From NCBI GenBank assembly GCA_047632595.1, contig JBLIDK010000040.1:1-19939 (forward strand): a stretch of 19,939 nucleotides of DNA, in the 5' to 3' direction. Positions 13,861-19,939 of the stretch are shown one piece after another. Position numbers and translations under genes: made by a program. The DNA is from JBLIDK01 sp047632595 (GTDB taxonomy: Bacteria > Bacteroidota > Bacteroidia > Sphingobacteriales > Sphingobacteriaceae). Numbering within the stretch: the stretch's first letter is position 1; every line of letters begins with the position of its first letter. A model generated the notes under the pieces. The model saw nothing but the letters and a program-made list of their open reading frames with translations. It made no database searches and was not told the DNA's origin.

Positions 13861-15372
13861 ATGTCTCAATATAACAACAAAAAGCGCTTGAAGATTGCAT
13901 TAATGCTCTTTGGTTTATCCATTGGCATTGGTGTTTTAGTGTTTACCAATGTTTTGCTTCAAAAAATTGAGAAGGAAGAGCGCAAAAAAGTTGCCTTGTG
14001 GGCTAAAGCTATTCAAGAGCGGGCAAACATGGTTGCCTATACAAATTCTCTTTTTTCTGATTTAAGAAATGAAGAAGGCAAGCGTATGGAACTTTGGAGC
14101 GAAGCCTATGCCCAGCTTTATCGTCAAAGTATTGAAGAAGACATTACCCTTGTTTTAAGTGTAATTGAAAGCAACACCACCATTCCCGTTATTCTTACCG
14201 ATGCTAATGGAAGAATTATTGATAGTCGAAATTTAGACTCTGCTACTGCAGGTGAACCCGGATTAATTAAAAACCAACTCACAGAAATGGCTTTGCAGCA
14301 CAAGCCACTTGAGCTTTATATCCCTTTTATTGATGAGGTGCAGTACCTCTATTATAAAGATTCTCGAATTTTTGATGCGCTTCGTTTCTTTTTAGATGAG
14401 ATGTTGCGGTCATTTATTGGTGAAGTAGTTTCCAATACGGTTTCTGTGCCGGTAATTATTACAAATGATCAATTTGACACCGTTCTAACTTATGGGAATC
14501 TAGATAGTGTGCAAATGGAGGATAAAGCTTACCAGTTAGAAATGATTGCTTCTATGCGGGCAGCAAATGAGCCTATTGTTGTAGATTTAGGTGAATTTGA
14601 AAAGCGCTACATTGTTTATCAGGATTCCCCATTACAAAACCAGCTTCAAATATTCCCGTTTTTCTTAATTGCAGTTATTGGCTTGTTTATCGCTTTAGCT
14701 TATTGGATTTTTAGCATGTCTCGCAAGTCGGAGCAAGACCGAGTTTGGGTTGGAATGGCCAAAGAAACTGCTCACCAGTTAGGCACACCTATTTCATCAC
14801 TACTTGCTTGGACAGATAATTTAAAAGAGGGCTTAGAGGGCAAAGAGCTCGAATACATCGCACACATGCAAGAAGATTTGAGTCGCTTGGAAACCATTAC
14901 CGATCGTTTCTCAAAAATTGGAGGCAACCCAGATCTTAAAATTGAAGACATTATAACCGTTACTCAAAATCAAGTAGAATATTTAAAGTCCCGAAGTTCC
15001 AAAAAGGTGATTTTCAATATGAATTTTCCTAAAAAAAGAGTAGAGGTGATGATGAGTAAGCCCTTGTACGAGTGGGTAATAGAAAACCTGTTAAAAAATG
15101 CAATTAACGCCATGGGCGGACAAGGAGAAATTAATGTTACAATAAGTGAAAAGGACTCTAAAGTAATTGTGGATGTTCAAGATAATGGAAAAGGCATTCC
15201 AAAGGCCGACATAAAAAATGTATTTGAACCAGGTTTTACCACTAGAAAACGAGGTTGGGGTTTGGGCTTAAGTTTAAGTAAGCGTATTATTGAAGAGTAC
15301 CACGAAGGGGAAATTTTTATTTTGAAATCGGAAGTAGGGAAGGGTACAACTTTTAGAGTTGCATTTGCATAG
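13861..15372 (+). CDS. Membrane sensor histidine kinase with duplicated extracytoplasmic module
   Basis: A 503-residue protein. Membrane segments at about 11-33 and 262-284 enclose a ~225-residue periplasmic sensor. After TM2 there is no clear HAMP domain; the H-box follows at once (ETAHQLGTPISSL, phosphorylated His305). The catalytic domain has an N-box (VIENLLKNAINAMGG, Asn409/Asn413) and G-boxes (DNGKGIP at 441-447, then RGWGLGLSLSKRI). The sensor carries two similar halves (about residues 100-170 and 188-258), each with (I/V)PVI(L/I)T...NLDS and a closing Y.(K/Q)DS. No response regulator is adjacent, so it is an orphan. It is divergent from dsbD with 97 bp between starts. The signal is unknown. 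Confidence 0.93.
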   Translation: MSQYNNKKRLKIALMLFGLSIGIGVLVFTNVLLQKIEKEERKKVALWAKAIQERANMVAYTNSLFSDLRNEEGKRMELWSEAYAQLYRQSIEEDITLVLSVIESNTTIPVILTDANGRIIDSRNLDSATAGEPGLIKNQLTEMALQHKPLELYIPFIDEVQYLYYKDSRIFDALRFFLDEMLRSFIGEVVSNTVSVPVIITNDQFDTVLTYGNLDSVQMEDKAYQLEMIASMRAANEPIVVDLGEFEKRYIVYQDSPLQNQLQIFPFFLIAVIGLFIALAYWIFSMSRKSEQDRVWVGMAKETAHQLGTPISSLLAWTDNLKEGLEGKELEYIAHMQEDLSRLETITDRFSKIGGNPDLKIEDIITVTQNQVEYLKSRSSKKVIFNMNFPKKRVEVMMSKPLYEWVIENLLKNAINAMGGQGEINVTISEKDSKVIVDVQDNGKGIPKADIKNVFEPGFTTRKRGWGLGLSLSKRIIEEYHEGEIFILKSEVGKGTTFRVAFA

Positions 15373-15378
15373 GCTGTG

Positions 15379-16176
15379 TTATTTTCTGGTAGGATTAATT
15401 ACCACATCCTCCAGCTCAATTTTACTCAACAATTCCAGTTCGCCTTTTTCAAATAAGGTTCCAATTGTTAAAAAATCAATAGTAATATCCGCTTTGTAAT
15501 TATTGTAATCTTGTATGTCAATTCCTGAAACAGCACGGCGATTATAAGCCTCTCTAAAACGAATTCCGGTATCAGAATTTGCGTAGGTGTAAGCGAAATA
15601 GTCTAGTTTCAGACTGTCTTTTGAAAACCAATATAAAAACTCATCATCAAAATCATCTCCGCCACCTTCTTCACTAAAATCCACCTTAATTTTGTGGTAA
15701 GTTTTATCCTTTATGGTCTCTTCTCCCAAGTACAATTTGGTAACCGCTTCGTCATTTAAGCGGTAGGGTAAAAAGGCAAAATAAATAACTGAATTCACGC
15801 TGTTGCCATAACTGTTTTTTTCCTTCTCGCTTAGGTTTACAGCAGCTCCGTTAATAGTTCTACTAAAATTGCTGTTTGTTAAGCTGTCTAAAATGGTTTC
15901 TTCGGCTTTGTTTTTAAACACGCGCGTGTAAACAAATTCACCATTGGTTTGCTTGTAGCCTATGCTGTATTTTCTAAAAACAAATTGCGCTTCCGCGGAT
16001 GCGAGGGTTGTGTATGCCCCTTTTAAAATCGACTCGTTTATTATAGAATCGGCTTTCATTACTTCTGGATTTTCATTTATGACCTTAGAGCTGGTTGAAG
16101 GTGAGTTGCTGCAGGCAGCTAGAAATATCAAGGGCAGTAAAAGGGCTGCCACTAATTGATTTTTGTCGTGGGTCAT
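15379..16176 (-). CDS. DUF6503-like lipoprotein
   Basis: A 265-residue protein with a lipoprotein signal: LLLPLIFLAAC, lipidated Cys22, then a Ser/Thr/Asn-rich linker. The body matches what I recall of the DUF6503 family of Bacteroidota: FSRTINGAAVNLSEKEKNSY, then SVNSVIYFAFLPYRLND, then YHKIKVDFSEEGGGDDFDDE and a YWFSK strand. The fold resembles outer-membrane lipoprotein carrier or LolA-like beta structures (inference). The role is unknown. Its stop is 6 bp from that of the convergent histidine kinase. Confidence 0.75.
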   Translation of the reverse strand: MTHDKNQLVAALLLPLIFLAACSNSPSTSSKVINENPEVMKADSIINESILKGAYTTLASAEAQFVFRKYSIGYKQTNGEFVYTRVFKNKAEETILDSLTNSNFSRTINGAAVNLSEKEKNSYGNSVNSVIYFAFLPYRLNDEAVTKLYLGEETIKDKTYHKIKVDFSEEGGGDDFDDEFLYWFSKDSLKLDYFAYTYANSDTGIRFREAYNRRAVSGIDIQDYNNYKADITIDFLTIGTLFEKGELELLSKIELEDVVINPTRK

Positions 16177-16351
16177 TAGTATTGTGATTTAAAAATTTAC
16201 ATGGGCTCAAAGCTACAATTCTACAACCAACCATGCGCCAACAAGGCCATAGCAAATAATCGCTTGTGATATTAAGTTGTTAGTGCGGCACAAAATTAGC
16301 AAACACTCTAATTTCACTTAAATTTATTAGAATTGAGGTGCTTATGCAATG

Positions 16352-16389
16352 CGCATAAACGCCATGGCGTTTATGCGGTTGTTACAACC
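16352..16389. repeat. 26-nt perfect palindrome followed by a 13-nt palindrome
   Basis: 16352-16377 is a perfect self-complementary 26-mer centred on CCATGG, with arms CGCATAAACGCC. It shares its last base with a second inverted repeat, GGTTGT-T-ACAACC (16377-16389). A TTATGC at 16342-16347 can also pair with the GCATAA of the left arm, so alternative hairpins exclude each other. Confidence 0.75.
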
Positions 16390-16423
16390 AATTACCCACT
16401 CCCCAAAAATAAAGCACAAAAAT

Positions 16424-16444
16424 ACCCCTCCTACTCAGAGGGGT
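16424..16444. terminator. Bidirectional rho-independent-type terminator
   Basis: ACCCCTC (16424-16430) pairs with GAGGGGT (16438-16444) around a 7-nt loop. The right flank is TTTTGC, and the left flank read on the minus strand is ATTTTTGTGC. It best serves the minus-strand DUF1566 protein gene ending at 16584. Confidence 0.7.
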
Positions 16445-16583
16445 TTTGCAAGGTATAAAACCTATTTTCCAAAATTCGACCGCTACGCGGCAAATTACCC
16501 TTAACAATTAAAATAGTTAAATGGATAAATTACTCACTTATTTAGTTTTTTTTAGGAGTTCGTGATAACGCTCCGCTAAGTTG

Positions 16584-17804
16584 TTAAAAAGCCCTGACCG
16601 AACGAACATAGAGGTTGGAGTTCTTATTGGAGTAGTACGAGTACGGGATACCATTGGAGAAATCCGTAAACCACGCATCGTTGCTACCGTACTCCGTCGA
16701 ACTCCAATAGTCTAAACCACTAAAACCGCCAACCACAGTTTTTTGTTGGTACAATAGATTCAACTCGTATTTGGAAGGTAAATACCAGTCAGCAAATAAT
16801 CCATCATTGGAATACACTATCAGGTCATTACATATCGACGCTGCATATGTGCCATCCCCTTGTGAGTCAATTATTAGTTTAGTGTTGCTCTGACCTGCTT
16901 TAACCCCATCATAAGTAGCAGTGGTAGTCGAATAACTTCCATTCCACCACTGAATTCCTGTGCTTTGATCAGTTGGTGCGGCAATTAAACCATGGCAGCC
17001 TGAGGCATCTATATAAAAAATGATACCACCTTGGTAAGTATCGCCAATGGATAAACCACATATATCAGATGTACTAATTACATTATTGGTAATATCTATT
17101 CCAGTTCCTGCTGTGTAAACACCTACACTATCTTGAAAAGTGCCTCCATCATTGCTTAATGTAACTGTTGTTCCTGTTCGGCTAATAGTTTGTATTTCGT
17201 TGGTTACGGAGCCATCTACTTCTGTGGTAATACCGCCTGCATTATAACCTAGGTTGGCAATGTCTGTAGAGTCTAATTGTGTATCAGTGTTTACAGTATG
17301 GTTGTTCCAGTTAGCAGTATCTAAGGCAGTAATACCATTGGCAATAGAAGCACCAAAAATTGGGTCGGTTTCTGTATACGTTACCGTACCTGTAATGCTT
17401 TCGGCTGTTTTAGCGTGTAAAGCATAAGGCACACTCATTAATTGACTTGTTCCCATTACTGCATAACTTGTTCCACCTGTTATATCAACAGCTGTTTCTA
17501 TAAAATAAGGTCCAACAGACCAGTCAATGGTTGTGAAATCTCCACTTACCACTGATCCTTTACCTATTTCCAAGTTTACCAATCCAAAAGCATTGGTTGT
17601 TGGTGCAAATGTTTCGGTGTAAACGGCTGTTCCCGGAAGTGCGTCTTGTAAGATTGTTAATTGCATTCCTACTTCTTGGTTGTTCAAAATTATATTGCCA
17701 GCATCTCTTACCACTGCTTGGTATTTAAAGCCTTCTGGAGATTGCCCAAATGAGCTTAGTGAAATTGTTGCTATGGCAACTAGTGAGAGTATTAATTTCT
17801 TCAT
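16584..17804 (-). CDS. Secreted protein with C-terminal DUF1566/Lcl_C domain
   Basis: A 406-residue protein with signal peptide MKKLILSLVAIATISLSSFG. Residues ~22-130 (SPEGFKYQAVVRD to MSVPYALHAKTA) form a module very common in Bacteroidota secreted proteins. About 135-240 is Thr/Asn/Asp-rich, low-complexity beta sequence reminiscent of tail-fibre or collagen-like stalks. About 250-406 is the Lcl_C/DUF1566 domain, with GGIIFYID, then DWYLPSKYELNLLYQQ, YWSSTEY and the closing NLYVRSVRAF. DUF1566 domains are found in adhesin-like and pilin-tip contexts. It has no T9SS sorting domain of its own. The neighbour 84 bp upstream does, and such pairs recur in this phylum. Function unknown; surface adhesion is inferred. 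Confidence 0.82.
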   Translation of the reverse strand: MKKLILSLVAIATISLSSFGQSPEGFKYQAVVRDAGNIILNNQEVGMQLTILQDALPGTAVYTETFAPTTNAFGLVNLEIGKGSVVSGDFTTIDWSVGPYFIETAVDITGGTSYAVMGTSQLMSVPYALHAKTAESITGTVTYTETDPIFGASIANGITALDTANWNNHTVNTDTQLDSTDIANLGYNAGGITTEVDGSVTNEIQTISRTGTTVTLSNDGGTFQDSVGVYTAGTGIDITNNVISTSDICGLSIGDTYQGGIIFYIDASGCHGLIAAPTDQSTGIQWWNGSYSTTTATYDGVKAGQSNTKLIIDSQGDGTYAASICNDLIVYSNDGLFADWYLPSKYELNLLYQQKTVVGGFSGLDYWSSTEYGSNDAWFTDFSNGIPYSYYSNKNSNLYVRSVRAF

Positions 17805-17824
17805 GTTTGTTTTTATTAATGTGC

Positions 17825-17852
17825 CCCGATGTTACGCTTTGCTTCAATCGGG
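17825..17852 (-). other. Inverted repeat between the paired secreted-protein genes
   Basis: CCCGAT (17825-17830) pairs with ATCGGG (17847-17852) around a 16-nt loop, in the 84-bp spacer. No U-tract follows on the minus strand, so it is more likely a processing or attenuation hairpin than a strong terminator. Confidence 0.35.
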
Positions 17853-17888
17853 TTTAATTCGACTACGTGTTTTTTACAAAATACGGTC

Positions 17889-18347
17889 TCATTGAATTTT
17901 AATTAGTTTAAATGTTTTGAGATTTTGAGATTCATTATTTAAGGTCAATGAATAACTTCCTGGAGCCAATTGACTTACCTGAATTGGCGTTTGCTCTGCA
18001 GAAAGAATGTCCTGCATTACCAATTTTCCCTGTGCATCATAAAGCGTATAGGTAACATTCTCGAACGTGCTTGTTCTAATGTTCAATATGTCTTCTGTTG
18101 GGTTAGGGAAAATTAGGGCTTCATAGCTCGGAGCATGATCCTCCACGCCTAAAAATTTCCAGTTAGTTTGATGAAAACCTTGCGTAAGGGTTCCATCGTT
18201 TCCTGTGTTAATCAATACTTCGCCTATCGTAAAGTCTATGCTTCCGCTTGTGTTGGAGTATGAATCTCCTTGGGTAGATACGACTTCCTGTGCGGAGACA
18301 GAAATAGTAGCAAATAGTGAAAATAACACGAGTGTCTTTTTCTTCAT
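17889..18347 (-). CDS. Short T9SS type A sorting-domain protein
   Basis: A 152-residue protein with signal peptide MKKKTLVLFSLFATISVSAQ. A short N-terminal region (STQGDSYSNTSGSIDFTIGE, then LTQGFHQTNWKF) is followed by a complete T9SS C-terminal sorting domain (ALIFPNPTEDILNI to LKTFKLIKIQ, roughly residues 78-152). Nearly half the protein is the sorting signal. It is exported through the type IX system. It lies 84 bp upstream of the DUF1566 protein on the same strand and is probably co-transcribed with it. It may be a partner or carrier for that protein (inference). Confidence 0.87.
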   Translation of the reverse strand: MKKKTLVLFSLFATISVSAQEVVSTQGDSYSNTSGSIDFTIGEVLINTGNDGTLTQGFHQTNWKFLGVEDHAPSYEALIFPNPTEDILNIRTSTFENVTYTLYDAQGKLVMQDILSAEQTPIQVSQLAPGSYSLTLNNESQNLKTFKLIKIQ

Positions 18348-18549
18348 TGAGTATAAGTTTTATGGATTTGTCTAAAGTCGACTCAAATAAAGAGAGCCAA
18401 AGTTGAACTAGCCTTGGTTAATTTGGTGGTGAATATACTGTAAATAGTTGGTTTAAATAGCATTATCTATATGTGTGTGTAATTCGGCAAGCTCAGAACT
18501 GTGTGTAGAAAAGGAAGGAATGGTTATAACAATCGGTAAAAAATCATAT

Positions 18550-18579
18550 CTTGCTGAAGCAAGAAACGCTTTTTAGCGT
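18550..18579. other. Tandem small hairpins upstream of the CIA30-family gene
   Basis: CTTGCT-GA-AGCAAG (18550-18563) is followed 2 bp later by ACGCT-TTTT-AGCGT (18566-18579), then AATCGTTGTAAAT. They lie 30 bp upstream of ATG 18610. The rest of the 18348-18609 spacer is AT-rich and shows no gene. Confidence 0.45.
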
Positions 18580-18609
18580 AATCGTTGTAAATAATAAAAA
18601 AGAAAGCTC

Positions 18610-19140
18610 ATGAAGAACTTGATTTTTATGATACTAATGTTCGCCTCTGTGGCTTCAAATATAATCTTCGACTTTAATCAAAAGTCAAATCTAAAAGACT
18701 GGGTTATTGTTGATGATGTTGTCATGGGAGGGAAATCATCAGGCTCCTTTGAACTAAGCCCTGAAGGTTATGGTGTTTTCAAAGGGTCTATATCATTAGA
18801 TAACAATGGGGGATTCTCTTCCGTAAGGTATAAATTCGATAGAAAATCCATAAAGGAATTCACTAAAATCGTTCTTAAAATAAAGGGTGACACCAAGAAG
18901 TATCAGTTTAGAATAAAAACCAATTCATCGGATTACTATTCCTATATCACAACCTTCACAACAAATGGTGATTGGCAAGAAATACAGGTGCCGTTAAAAA
19001 GTATGACCCCATCATTCCGGGGAAGAAAGCTTGACAAACCAAATTTTTCAGATGACGCTATTGAAGAAATAACTTTCTTAATTGGAAACAAAAATGAAGA
19101 AAAATTTCAGCTGCTTATATATAAAATAGAATTAAAGTAA
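18610..19140 (+). CDS. CIA30-family protein
   Basis: A 176-residue protein with a likely signal peptide (MKNLIFMILMFASVASN). The body is one CIA30 domain (complex I intermediate-associated protein 30 family, a galactose-binding-like beta sandwich). The hallmark stretch is WVIVDDVVMGGKSSGSFELS, then GVFKGSISLDNNGGFSSVR, and later WQEIQVPLKSMTPSFRGRKL. In eukaryotes the family helps assemble respiratory complex I; bacterial members are mostly uncharacterised, so the complex I role should not be carried over. It stands alone, with AT-rich spacers of about 260 and 320 bp on either side, like an accessory single-gene unit. Confidence 0.9.
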   Translation: MKNLIFMILMFASVASNIIFDFNQKSNLKDWVIVDDVVMGGKSSGSFELSPEGYGVFKGSISLDNNGGFSSVRYKFDRKSIKEFTKIVLKIKGDTKKYQFRIKTNSSDYYSYITTFTTNGDWQEIQVPLKSMTPSFRGRKLDKPNFSDDAIEEITFLIGNKNEEKFQLLIYKIELK

Positions 19141-19227
19141 ATCAAGTGTTAAAACTATTTACAACACTGTATATAGCAAATAGGGCGTTCAGTGATATAT
19201 TGGAAATGCTGAGCCACTTACAAAGTC

Positions 19228-19248
19228 CACCAATACTTTAATTTGGTG
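19228..19248 (+). terminator. Weak terminator-like hairpin after the CIA30-family gene
   Basis: CACCAA (19228-19233) pairs with TTGGTG (19243-19248) around a 9-nt loop, followed by TTTAAATT. The stem is short, so this is tentative. Confidence 0.35.
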
Positions 19249-19428
19249 TTTAAATTGAAAAGATAAAACAAAATAAAAGGTTTTGGCTAAGTGAAAATTC
19301 GAAATTTTATCGTTTTTTACGGCCCCTTAACGAACAGTGCTTAGATGCCAACTTGAATTCTAGAATAAAAACGACTAGTTAAAACTAAATAAGTAATTTA
19401 AAAGACCTTAGCTAAGAAAAAAAAATAA

Positions 19429-19436
19429 TACTTTTA
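19429..19436 (+). promoter_or_regulatory. -7-like element TACTTTTA upstream of the small membrane-protein pair
   Basis: TACTTTTA differs from TAnnTTTG only in the last base and ends 22 bp before ATG 19459. It is the only promoter candidate for the two small genes. Confidence 0.4.
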
Positions 19437-19458
19437 TAATAAATTAAATAAAAAAAAC

Positions 19459-19638
19459 ATGTTTAAAAAATTCACAATCGCAGACAAACTGTTATTTGCT
19501 TCTGCTTTATTATCGTTGCTATTTTCTGAAACACTCTATTTTCAAGGAGAAAAAGAAGCCGCAACTTTTATTGGACTATGGGTTCCTTCAATATTAGCAT
19601 TTGGAATTTATCTAAAACTAATTAACAACAAAAAATAA
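19459..19638 (+). CDS. Small two-pass membrane protein (59 aa)
   Basis: ATG 19459 to TAA 19636-19638 encodes 59 residues beginning MFKKFTIADKLLFASALL. Two hydrophobic segments (about 9-27 and 36-54) flank a short charged loop (QGEKEAAT), and the tail is basic (KLINNKK). The second segment contains GLWVPSILAFGIYLKL, which looks like a conserved motif rather than random hydrophobic sequence. The stop overlaps the next ATG (TAATG), so the two are translationally coupled. Function unknown. Confidence 0.65.
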   Translation: MFKKFTIADKLLFASALLSLLFSETLYFQGEKEAATFIGLWVPSILAFGIYLKLINNKK

Positions 19639-19733
19639 TGATCGATTTAATACCATATTTCGCAGCGTTAATAACTCTCCTTTTTGGCCTCGGTTTTGCT
19701 TTAGCTCTTAGGGAAGCAAAAAAGTTAAAATAG
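19638..19733 (+). CDS. Tiny single-pass membrane protein (31 aa), coupled to the preceding gene
   Basis: ATG 19638 shares its A with the upstream TAA. The 31-residue product begins MIDLIPYFAALITLLFGLGF and ends ALREAKKLK, with one membrane helix (about 4-24) and a basic cytoplasmic tail, so N-out/C-in by the positive-inside rule. Tiny helices like this often serve as accessory subunits of membrane complexes (CydX or KdpF are known examples), but no large partner is present here. Overlap with its neighbour is the main support for its being real. Confidence 0.55.
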   Translation: MIDLIPYFAALITLLFGLGFALALREAKKLK

Positions 19734-19939
19734 AAAATATTATTTATCTACTATCAAAAACACTTTACATTCAATAATTGAGTTTGTAGTTAGATTAATT
19801 GCACATGGTGATTTAATAGTAATGTGGGCTTTAAAAAATTTAATTTTGGACACTGGAGGCACTCACCAAACTGCTAACAGCACCTAAAAGAAATTGACGG
19901 TTATTTGGTTTGTCAAAATCTTATAATTCGTGTAAAGTT
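19734..19939. other. AT-rich right end, no gene seen
   Basis: 206 bp without a convincing coding frame. It contains GCACTCACCAAACTGCTAAC followed by AGCACC (19859-19884), which resembles repeat boundaries between small accessory genes in other Flavobacteriales (from memory only). Confidence 0.3.

Larger units (their letters stand above)
16177..16583. other. Hairpin-rich intergenic region, no gene seen
   Basis: 407 bp between two minus-strand genes. It holds the palindrome pair at 16352-16389, a terminator-like hairpin at 16424-16444, a small CCGC-TAC-GCGG hairpin at 16480-16490, and AACGCTCCGCTAAGTTGTTA (16567-16586) running into the downstream gene's stop. The promoter of the DUF6503-like gene should be in 16177-16300, but I see no good -7 element. 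Confidence 0.6.
19141..19458. other. AT-rich spacer with repeat-like sequence, no gene seen
   Basis: No coding frame is convincing here. It contains CAACACTGTATATAGC (19162-19177), a hairpin at 19228-19248, and a stretch from about 19279 to 19364. That stretch has GGCTAAGTG near its start and TGCTTAGATGCCAACTTGAA (19338-19357) near its end. CTAAG (19287-19291) and CTTAG (19340-19344) are complementary. The wording resembles dispersed intergenic repeats I recall from other Flavobacteriales; this is from memory and unverified. Confidence 0.4.

Noticed and set aside
16584..17804. Phage tail fibre from a prophage
   Set aside because: The mid-section is tail-fibre-like, but the protein has a Sec signal peptide and no phage genes are near.
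18610..19140. Respiratory complex I assembly factor
   Set aside because: The CIA30 domain is clear, but the protein appears exported and no nuo genes are present, so the eukaryotic role is not transferable.
19638..19733. CydX-like subunit of cytochrome bd oxidase
   Set aside because: Size and the FGLGFALAL stretch are reminiscent, but no cydA/cydB is nearby and the conserved N-terminal Trp and the Glu positions are lacking.

Overview
The window looks like part of a chromosome from a marine-type Flavobacteriales (Bacteroidota) bacterium. The evidence is the low GC content and two secreted proteins ending in type IX secretion (T9SS) sorting domains. Several promoters also have the Bacteroidota -7 element TAnnTTTG, Shine-Dalgarno sequences are rare, and a histidine kinase carries the 'AHQLGTPISSL' H-box. 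I see no phage, IS element, CRISPR array, rRNA or tRNA. Most of the window is ordinary housekeeping and envelope genes; the less ordinary material is in the intergenic DNA and at the right end.

Layout. 1-4042 (minus): a large T9SS-secreted beta-propeller/Ig protein followed 13 bp later by an iduronate-2-sulfatase-like lipoprotein cut by the window edge. 4112-4980: a MerC-like membrane protein diverging from a Fur/Zur-family repressor; two near-identical 15-bp palindromes sit inside both promoters and form a compact autoregulated metal module. 4977-5565: a small membrane-protein gene that appears frameshifted, then a nested inverted-repeat element. 5566-7958: a class I methyltransferase and convergent ComM/YifB. 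7959-8123: a four-unit array of GGAATA motifs at exact 20-bp spacing. 8124-9017: an RluE-like pseudouridine synthase translationally coupled to a decayed GNAT acetyltransferase. 8999-10228: a GT4 glycosyltransferase. 10347-11213: an RluA-family pseudouridine synthase. 11206-13763 (minus): DsbD and GmhA in a 4-bp overlapping operon. 13861-15372: a membrane histidine kinase with an apparently duplicated sensor module. 15379-16176: a DUF6503-like lipoprotein. 16177-16583: a hairpin-rich intergenic region with a 26-nt perfect palindrome and a terminator. 16584-18347 (minus): a short T9SS-sorted protein followed by a DUF1566/Lcl_C protein. 18610-19140: a CIA30-family protein. 19459-19733: two tiny coupled membrane proteins.

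How the genes work together. GmhA (heptose precursor of LPS), GT4, DsbD, the two lipoproteins and the T9SS cargo all serve the cell envelope. The sulfatase and its upstream neighbour suggest use of sulfated polysaccharide. The two pseudouridine synthases modify RNA. The clearest regulatory unit is Fur/Zur-MerC. The right end (about 18.4-19.9 kb) reads like accessory DNA: single small genes separated by AT-rich spacers containing repeat-like sequence. No multi-gene novel system is evident; the candidates worth following are the regulatory architecture, the small coupled membrane proteins and the intergenic repeat structures.
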